Of a stretch of 9,276 nt of DNA, positions 5,292 to 9,276 are shown piece by piece (position 1 is the first letter of the stretch; each line of letters opens with the position of its first letter). Below the pieces are notes generated by a model. The model saw only the letters and a list, made by a program, of their open reading frames with translations. It did not search any database and was not told where the DNA came from. The translations under genes and the position numbers were made by a program. Source of the DNA: JALZAA01 sp046724435 (GTDB lineage Bacteria > Actinomycetota > Acidimicrobiia > IMCC26256 > JACDBD01); the NCBI GenBank assembly GCA_046724435.1, contig JBKOWN010000096.1:1-9276 (forward strand). The letters run 5' to 3'.

Positions 5292-6074
5292 TCACCCGCT
5301 GTCGTATTCGTCGTGCCGGCGAAACCAGTTCAGCGGGTCGTCGGGGGCACGCGCCTCGTTTCGTCCTCGCGGTGCCCGGTCGAGCCACTGGTACATGCCC
5401 CAGAGACCGTCAAGCCCGCGCGCGTACGCGGAGTAGGTGTGGTAGACGACGCCGTCCTCGAGCGCGAACGCGCTCATACCCGGACGCTCCCGCGTATACG
5501 TCAGCCAGTCCGTACCGACCGTGGCTGCCCATTCGGCGAGGGGCCCCTCTTTGCCCGTATGGGACGGCGTCGCGTCCACGGGGCGGAAGTTGTACTCGCC
5601 ACCGCCGGACTGCTGCTGCTCCTCCGTCTGCGACACCTGGAAGTCGTAGTTGAAGTCACTGCCGAAGGACGACGCCCACGGGAAGCTCCATCCCATCCTG
5701 CGCTTGTACGCCTGCAACTTCGACAGCGGGGCTCGCGAGACGGCGCAGAGGGTGACGTCGTGGTTCGCGAGGTGGACGACAAAGCCGTCGAAGCCGTCCG
5801 CGATCGCCGAACAGGCTGGGCAGCCCGCCGTGTAGTCGGGCCCGAACATGAAGTGATAGACGAGGAGCTGCGAGCGGTCTCGGAAGAGATCCGCTAGCGA
5901 GGCGCTTCCCTCGTCGGTCTCGAACCGGTACTCCTTGTCGACGGGAACAGAGGGCAGCTCGCGTCGCTGCTGCGCAAGCTCGTCGCCAAGCCGGGTGTGC
6001 TCCTTTTCGCGGACGAGGAGCCGCTCGCGAGCGGCGACCCATTCCTCACGTGTGCCGACCTTGTGATCCGTCAT
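5292..6074 (-). CDS. DUF899 thioredoxin-like protein (copy 2)
   Basis: A 260-aa DUF899 protein (COG4312). It has the same ordered landmarks as copy 1: TREEWVAARERLLVREKEHTRLGDEL (8-33), PSVPVDKEYRFETDEG (41-56), DLFRDRSQLLVYHFMFGPDY (62-81), the CxxC motif C85-P-A-C88, CAVSRAPLSKLQAYKRRMGWSFPW (110-133), a polar Gln/Glu-rich insert absent in copy 1 (148-160), and YHTYSAYARGLDGLWGMYQWLD (211-232). The CPAC active site is closer to the family norm than CVGC in copy 1. A GGAGAG ribosome-binding site precedes ATG 6074. It follows the GT4 gene by 44 nt on the same strand, so cotranscription is possible, but no functional link is evident. Its stop faces the GH15 remnant. Confidence 0.9.
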   Translation of the reverse strand: MTDHKVGTREEWVAARERLLVREKEHTRLGDELAQQRRELPSVPVDKEYRFETDEGSASLADLFRDRSQLLVYHFMFGPDYTAGCPACSAIADGFDGFVVHLANHDVTLCAVSRAPLSKLQAYKRRMGWSFPWASSFGSDFNYDFQVSQTEEQQQSGGGEYNFRPVDATPSHTGKEGPLAEWAATVGTDWLTYTRERPGMSAFALEDGVVYHTYSAYARGLDGLWGMYQWLDRAPRGRNEARAPDDPLNWFRRHDEYDSG

Positions 6075-6118
6075 TGCTTCTCTCCTTCCTTCCCCGTAGG
6101 CATCGATGCGCCAACCGA

Positions 6119-7168
6119 CTAGGACACGACCTCGCGGAGCGTGCTGAAGAACTGGTGCGCCGTGTCATCCCATGTGGGGAGGACCGCCCCACGTTGTCGC
6201 GCCGATGCTGCCATCGCGACCCGACGTTCGTCGTTTTTCGCCAGCTCTTCGAGCGCGAGCGCCAAGCCCGCAACGTCCCCCACGGGCAGGATGATTGCTT
6301 CACGCCCGTCGGTCGCGAGGTGGGGAAGGTTGCCGGCGTCCCAACCGACGAGCGGAAGCCCGGCGGCCAGCGCTTCGCCGAGCACCGTGCCGTACGGCTC
6401 CTTCGTACTCGGGAGGACGAATACGTCGGCGGCTTCGTACATCGCCACGACCTCGGCGGCGGTGCGTGGGCCGTGTACGACGACGCGGTCCGCAAGTGCC
6501 GGGTCACGCAGCCGGGCCCGAACGCGATCGCCGTAGACCGTGTCTGCGACGTCATCGCCCACGAGATGGAGCGTCGCGGCGTCATGCGGAAGCCGGCTCA
6601 TCGCGTCCAGCAGGTCGAGGATGCCCTTGCGCGGGATCCAGTTCGCGACGCACAGAAAGGCGGCGCTTCGCCCGGCCCGCAGATCGGGCGGTGGGAGGAT
6701 CGAACGCGCGGGATCGCGACCGGGCGCTACGACTCGGATCTTCTCCCACGGGAATCCACGGGCGCGCAGGTCCGCCGCGAGCGTGTCGCTCGCCACCATC
6801 AATAACCGCGCGCTCCGGTACGTCCGCTCGTCGAGGCGTGACTGCACGCGCCTCCGGAACCGTCCCCCGTCGATCCCGCCGGGCACCTGATGGAGCATCG
6901 CGACCAGAGGGACGTGGGCCCCGCGCGTCCACGGCGCCGTCTCGGCCGCCACAATGCTGTCGATGACGACGACATCGGCGTCCCGCGCCGCTCGGCGCAG
7001 GACACCATGTGCAGCGAACGCCCCGATGGGGAATACGAGTTCTGGACACGACTCGAATCGCAACACGGCGTCATACTTCCCGGCCGCTGCAGCCATCCGG
7101 CGGTGATAGAGGTACCCGCCGGTCAGGCGCTCCGGGTCACCCAGCGTGATCAGCGAGGCTCGCAGCAT
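6119..7168 (-). CDS. GT4-type glycosyltransferase A
   Basis: A 349-aa GT-B fold retaining glycosyltransferase (family 4 group 1 type). The N-terminal domain begins MLRASLITLGDPERLTGGYLYHRR (1-24) with acceptor-side strands VVVIDSIVAAE (66-76) and LVAMLHQVPG (88-97). The C-terminal nucleotide-sugar domain has FLCVANWIPRKGILDLLDA (171-189), HLVGDD (201-206), VVVHGPRTAAEVVAMYEAADVFVLPS (229-254) and the E-x7-E motif E257-PYGTVLG-E265, which binds the nucleotide sugar. I chose ATG 7168 because the homology starts there; the frame further upstream is the shadow of the opposite gene. The ATG overlaps the opposite gene's ATG in CATG, leaving no intergenic DNA for promoters. Its donor and acceptor are not readable from sequence. 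There is no signal peptide or membrane segment; it is likely cytosolic or loosely membrane-bound. Confidence 0.88.
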   Translation of the reverse strand: MLRASLITLGDPERLTGGYLYHRRMAAAAGKYDAVLRFESCPELVFPIGAFAAHGVLRRAARDADVVVIDSIVAAETAPWTRGAHVPLVAMLHQVPGGIDGGRFRRRVQSRLDERTYRSARLLMVASDTLAADLRARGFPWEKIRVVAPGRDPARSILPPPDLRAGRSAAFLCVANWIPRKGILDLLDAMSRLPHDAATLHLVGDDVADTVYGDRVRARLRDPALADRVVVHGPRTAAEVVAMYEAADVFVLPSTKEPYGTVLGEALAAGLPLVGWDAGNLPHLATDGREAIILPVGDVAGLALALEELAKNDERRVAMAASARQRGAVLPTWDDTAHQFFSTLREVVS

Positions 7169-8285
7169 GAGAGTTACCCACGTTGCGCCGACCGTGTTCG
7201 GCGATTGTGGACTCTTCGGAGGAGGCGAACGATATCCGCTGGAGCTCGCGCGAGCACTGGCGCGTGAGGTGTCCTGCCGACTCGTCACATTCGGACGCGA
7301 TGCACAACACGCGCGCGAGCCCACCGGCCTCGAGGTCGTCGTGCTGGGCGCACGCGGGTACGCACGCGGACACCCGGCGCATCCGCGTGGCGGCGGCCTC
7401 GTGCGGGCCCTGAGACCGGCAGATGTCGTGCATGCACACCAGCTCCACAGCCGGGCGACGACGATCGCGTTGTGGACTGCGAAAGCGTCGGGTCAACGTC
7501 GAGTCATGACTGATCACGGCCTAGTCGGACGACGCAAGCACTGTCGTGCAAGTCTCGTCGAGCGCTTCCTCACGGTCTCGCGATACTCGGCCGATGTTCT
7601 CGGTGCGCCAAAAGATCGCACCATGACGATCTTCGGGGGCGCCGACACCGAACGGTTCTACCCCGATCGAGATGATGCGCGGGCCGGGGTGCTGTTCGTC
7701 GGCCGGCTCACACCCCACAAGGGCGTCGACCGGTTGATTCAGGCCATGCCCGCCGGCATCGAGCTCACGATCGTCGGCTCGGCCGGGCACGACGCGACGT
7801 GGCCGGAGAGTGAGTACGCCGAGTTGCTCCGCCGGCTCGCGGCGTCCGCGCCCGGGCGCGTCACTTTTGCCGGTGCCATCGCCGAGGACGAGCTGCCGCG
7901 GCTCATGCGGCGGCATGCTGTGCTCGCGCTCCCCTCCATGGAATACACGTGCTACGGCCGTCAGGTGCCGGTGTCCGAGCTGCTCGGCCTCACGGTCATC
8001 GAGGCGATGGCCAGCGGCACGCCCGTCGTCTGCAGCCGCATCGGCGGGGTGCCCGAGGTGGTCGACCACGGGCGCACGGGGATTCTGGTTCCCCCGGGGG
8101 ACGTCGACGCTTTGCGTGACGCCTTGGGGATGCTGGTCCATGACCGTTCCGGCCGCGTGGCGATGGGACGGGCGGCCCGGGAGACGGTATGTGATCGGTT
8201 CACGTGGAAGGCCTGCGCGCGGCGCTGCCTCGAGAGCTACGAGGCATTGCTGCACGCCGGCGTTCAAGCCAAGCCCGCCCCGTAA
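7167..8285 (+). CDS. GT4-type glycosyltransferase B
   Basis: A 372-aa GT-B fold retaining glycosyltransferase. The N-terminal domain opens with MRVTHVAPTVFGDCGLFGGG (1-20), the glycine-rich acceptor loop, then ERYPLELARAL and ADVVHAHQLHSRATT (86-99). The C-terminal domain shows VLFVGRLTPHKGVDRLIQAM (175-194), LTIVGS (200-205), VTFAGAIAEDELPRLMR (232-248), ALPS (254-257), and E271-LLGLTVI-E279, the E-x7-E nucleotide-sugar motif, followed by ASGTPVVCSRIGGVPEVV (282-299). ATG 7167 is supported by GAGG (7155-7158) at 8 nt spacing. The 3' end overlaps the convergent PTPS-like gene by 22 nt (8264-8285). Its neighbours, a QueD-like protein and a dehydrogenase, suggest the enzyme decorates a small molecule, but that is inference. 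Confidence 0.88.
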   Translation: MRVTHVAPTVFGDCGLFGGGERYPLELARALAREVSCRLVTFGRDAQHAREPTGLEVVVLGARGYARGHPAHPRGGGLVRALRPADVVHAHQLHSRATTIALWTAKASGQRRVMTDHGLVGRRKHCRASLVERFLTVSRYSADVLGAPKDRTMTIFGGADTERFYPDRDDARAGVLFVGRLTPHKGVDRLIQAMPAGIELTIVGSAGHDATWPESEYAELLRRLAASAPGRVTFAGAIAEDELPRLMRRHAVLALPSMEYTCYGRQVPVSELLGLTVIEAMASGTPVVCSRIGGVPEVVDHGRTGILVPPGDVDALRDALGMLVHDRSGRVAMGRAARETVCDRFTWKACARRCLESYEALLHAGVQAKPAP

Positions 8286-8644
8286 CCTCCGAAGGCTTCC
8301 GGCGTCTCCCACACACGGACCTGCAGCGTTCCCCCACCGTCGCCCGGTGCGACGGCAGCAGCCAGCTGATCGTGGATCCAGCGGGCGAACATCTCTACGG
8401 TCACGGAATCCGCGCCCTCGGGTTGAATGACCTCGAGGTTCCGGTCGCGTACCTGCGTCGTGGCACGGGCCAACGCGGCACGCAGGACGTCGAGGTCGCA
8501 CACCATCCCTTCGTCGTCGAGCTCCTCACGACTGACGATGACGTCAACGCGGTAGTCGTGGGAATGGAGCTCGCCCTCCGGGCCTTCCATGCCCGGCATC
8601 ACGTGCCACGCGGTCACGAACTCGCTTGCGCCCACCTCGTACAT
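8264..8644 (-). CDS. 6-pyruvoyl-tetrahydropterin synthase/QueD-like protein, catalytic residues changed
   Basis: A 126-aa T-fold protein of the PTPS/QueD (6-carboxytetrahydropterin synthase) superfamily. The zinc ligands are visible: H14 in TAWHVM and H27/H29 in ELHSHDY. GMVCDLDVLRAAL (46-58) matches the usual GMVVDFGDLK, and the pterin-anchoring glutamate lies in VRVWETPEAF (E113). Two family features look missing: the catalytic Cys between H14 and the HxH pair, and the His of the DH motif, which here reads RDR (66-68). By family knowledge those residues do proton transfer in PTPS and QueD, so this protein may do different chemistry or bind only. A methionine-rich loop (VMPGMEG, 15-21) is in place of the Cys region. 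It starts 3 nt after the dehydrogenase stop and overlaps the convergent glycosyltransferase gene by 22 nt. Confidence 0.82.
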   Translation of the reverse strand: MYEVGASEFVTAWHVMPGMEGPEGELHSHDYRVDVIVSREELDDEGMVCDLDVLRAALARATTQVRDRNLEVIQPEGADSVTVEMFARWIHDQLAAAVAPGDGGGTLQVRVWETPEAFGGYGAGLA

Positions 8645-8647
8645 GCC

Positions 8648-9276
8648 TCACTCATAACACAGCGCGGCGTGGAGCAAGCCTGGTTCGGCCGCATCGACGT
8701 GCAGATAGGCCGCCTCGGCGTCGGCGAACGGGAACTCGTGCGTGCCGATGACCGCAAGGGGTAGCTCACCCATCAGCTCGAACGCAGCTTGACGCCGCCG
8801 CTTCAACGACCACTCGCTCGCGAGTCGCGCCGGGATAGTCGAGACCTGTGTGCTGCGGATCGTCAACCGGCGCCGGTGAAACTCGGCGCCCAGGGGCAAG
8901 GCCACGGGCTTCGTGCCGTACCAGGACACGACGAGCGCCGTGCCCTCGTGGGCGATCACCCGGAGGCCGCTGGCGAGCGCGACCGGGTTGCCGCTGGCCT
9001 CGATGAACAGTGGCGTGCCCCGTCCGCCGGTCGCGGCGGCAACGCGATCATCGAGCTCGTGGGGGGCGACCGATCGGATGCCGAATGACGCTGCCAGCTC
9101 GCGGCGCCATGCGACCGGCTCGCTTCCGAGCACCTCCATACCGTCCCGCAGCAAGAGCAGGCAGACGAGCAGGCCGACGACACCGAGGCCCGCGACGACG
9201 ACGGTGCGGTCCGGCTCGGCGTCGACTTCCAGGCGCACCTGCAGCGCCGTCTCCACCAGGGGAAAGAGCGTCGCAG
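8648..9276 (-). CDS. Zinc-type alcohol dehydrogenase, C-terminal part (5' end outside window)
   Basis: The visible 208 residues read through the window edge (ATLFPLVETALQVRL...), so the GTG at 9256 is not the true start and the N-terminal GroES-like zinc domain is not seen. The Rossmann domain is clear: VVVAGLGVVGLLVCLLLLRD with the G-x-G-x-x-G nucleotide loop, EVLGSEP (end of beta 2 and cofactor choice), FIEASGNPVALASGLRVIAHEGTALVVSWYG, and the C-terminal tail FPFADAEAAYLHVD typical of medium-chain zinc-binding dehydrogenases. The FPLVETAL lead matches the helix before the Rossmann domain in a subgroup that I recall near PTPS-like genes in actinobacteria. The stop is 3 nt before the PTPS-like start, so the two are one operon. 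Substrate not readable; catalytic zinc ligands lie outside the window. Confidence 0.85.
   Translation of the reverse strand, partial: ATLFPLVETALQVRLEVDAEPDRTVVVAGLGVVGLLVCLLLLRDGMEVLGSEPVAWRRELAASFGIRSVAPHELDDRVAAATGGRGTPLFIEASGNPVALASGLRVIAHEGTALVVSWYGTKPVALPLGAEFHRRRLTIRSTQVSTIPARLASEWSLKRRRQAAFELMGELPLAVIGTHEFPFADAEAAYLHVDAAEPGLLHAALCYE

Noticed and set aside
6050..6805. Plus-strand open frame of 251 codons opposite glycosyltransferase A
   Set aside because: Opposite strand to a gene with clear GT-B motifs; no motif of its own and Arg/Gly-rich.
7521..8501. Minus-strand open frame of 326 codons under glycosyltransferase B
   Set aside because: Antisense to a well supported GT4 gene and overlapping the PTPS-like gene in another frame; the composition is that of a shadow.
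1..9276. CRISPR array, tRNA, rRNA, transposase or attachment sites
   Set aside because: I saw no regularly spaced repeats, no RNA gene signature, no transposase-like frame and no terminal inverted repeats.

Overview
The window is GC-rich, with strong G/C bias at third codon positions, mixed ATG and GTG starts, and gene families typical of high-GC Gram-positive bacteria. These include a COG3804-type amine dehydrogenase, paired ArsR and SRPBCC genes, DUF899 thioredoxin-like proteins and GT4 glycosyltransferases. This suggests an actinobacterium. A Thermoleophilia-like or soil metagenome lineage is a guess from general impression; no rRNA or other marker is present.

Layout. (1) 1-1611: the first codons of a gene leaving the window leftward, then an NAD(P)-dependent oxidoreductase and a 119-aa protein of unknown function, both on +. 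(2) 1639-2090: a class I SAM methyltransferase whose central third is missing, so its two conserved ends lie in different frames. (3) 2099-4763: a mirrored island. An ArsR-SRPBCC pair on + runs tail-to-tail into an ArsR-SRPBCC-small membrane protein-DUF899 operon on -. Each ArsR gene has a TTGnnn-17 bp-TAnnnT promoter with a perfect dyad on the -10 box, and the minus-strand gene looks leaderless. (4) 4764-5291: no intact gene, but a + strand remnant of the C-terminus of a GH15 glucoamylase/trehalase-like enzyme with a one-base frameshift. (5) 5292-7168, minus: a second DUF899 protein downstream of a GT4 glycosyltransferase. (6) 7167-8285, plus: a second GT4 glycosyltransferase whose ATG overlaps the opposite ATG in one CATG. 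(7) 8264-9276, minus: a zinc-type alcohol dehydrogenase (5' end outside the window) followed by a QueD/PTPS-like protein that keeps its zinc histidines but seems to lack the catalytic Cys and His.

How the genes may work together. The ArsR-SRPBCC units look like autoregulated small-molecule or stress switches, with DUF899 thiol proteins as possible effectors. The two GT4 enzymes, the PTPS-like protein and the dehydrogenase look like part of a small-molecule or glycoconjugate pathway that continues beyond the right edge. The two broken genes show local gene decay between these modules. I saw no mobile element, tRNA, rRNA or CRISPR array.
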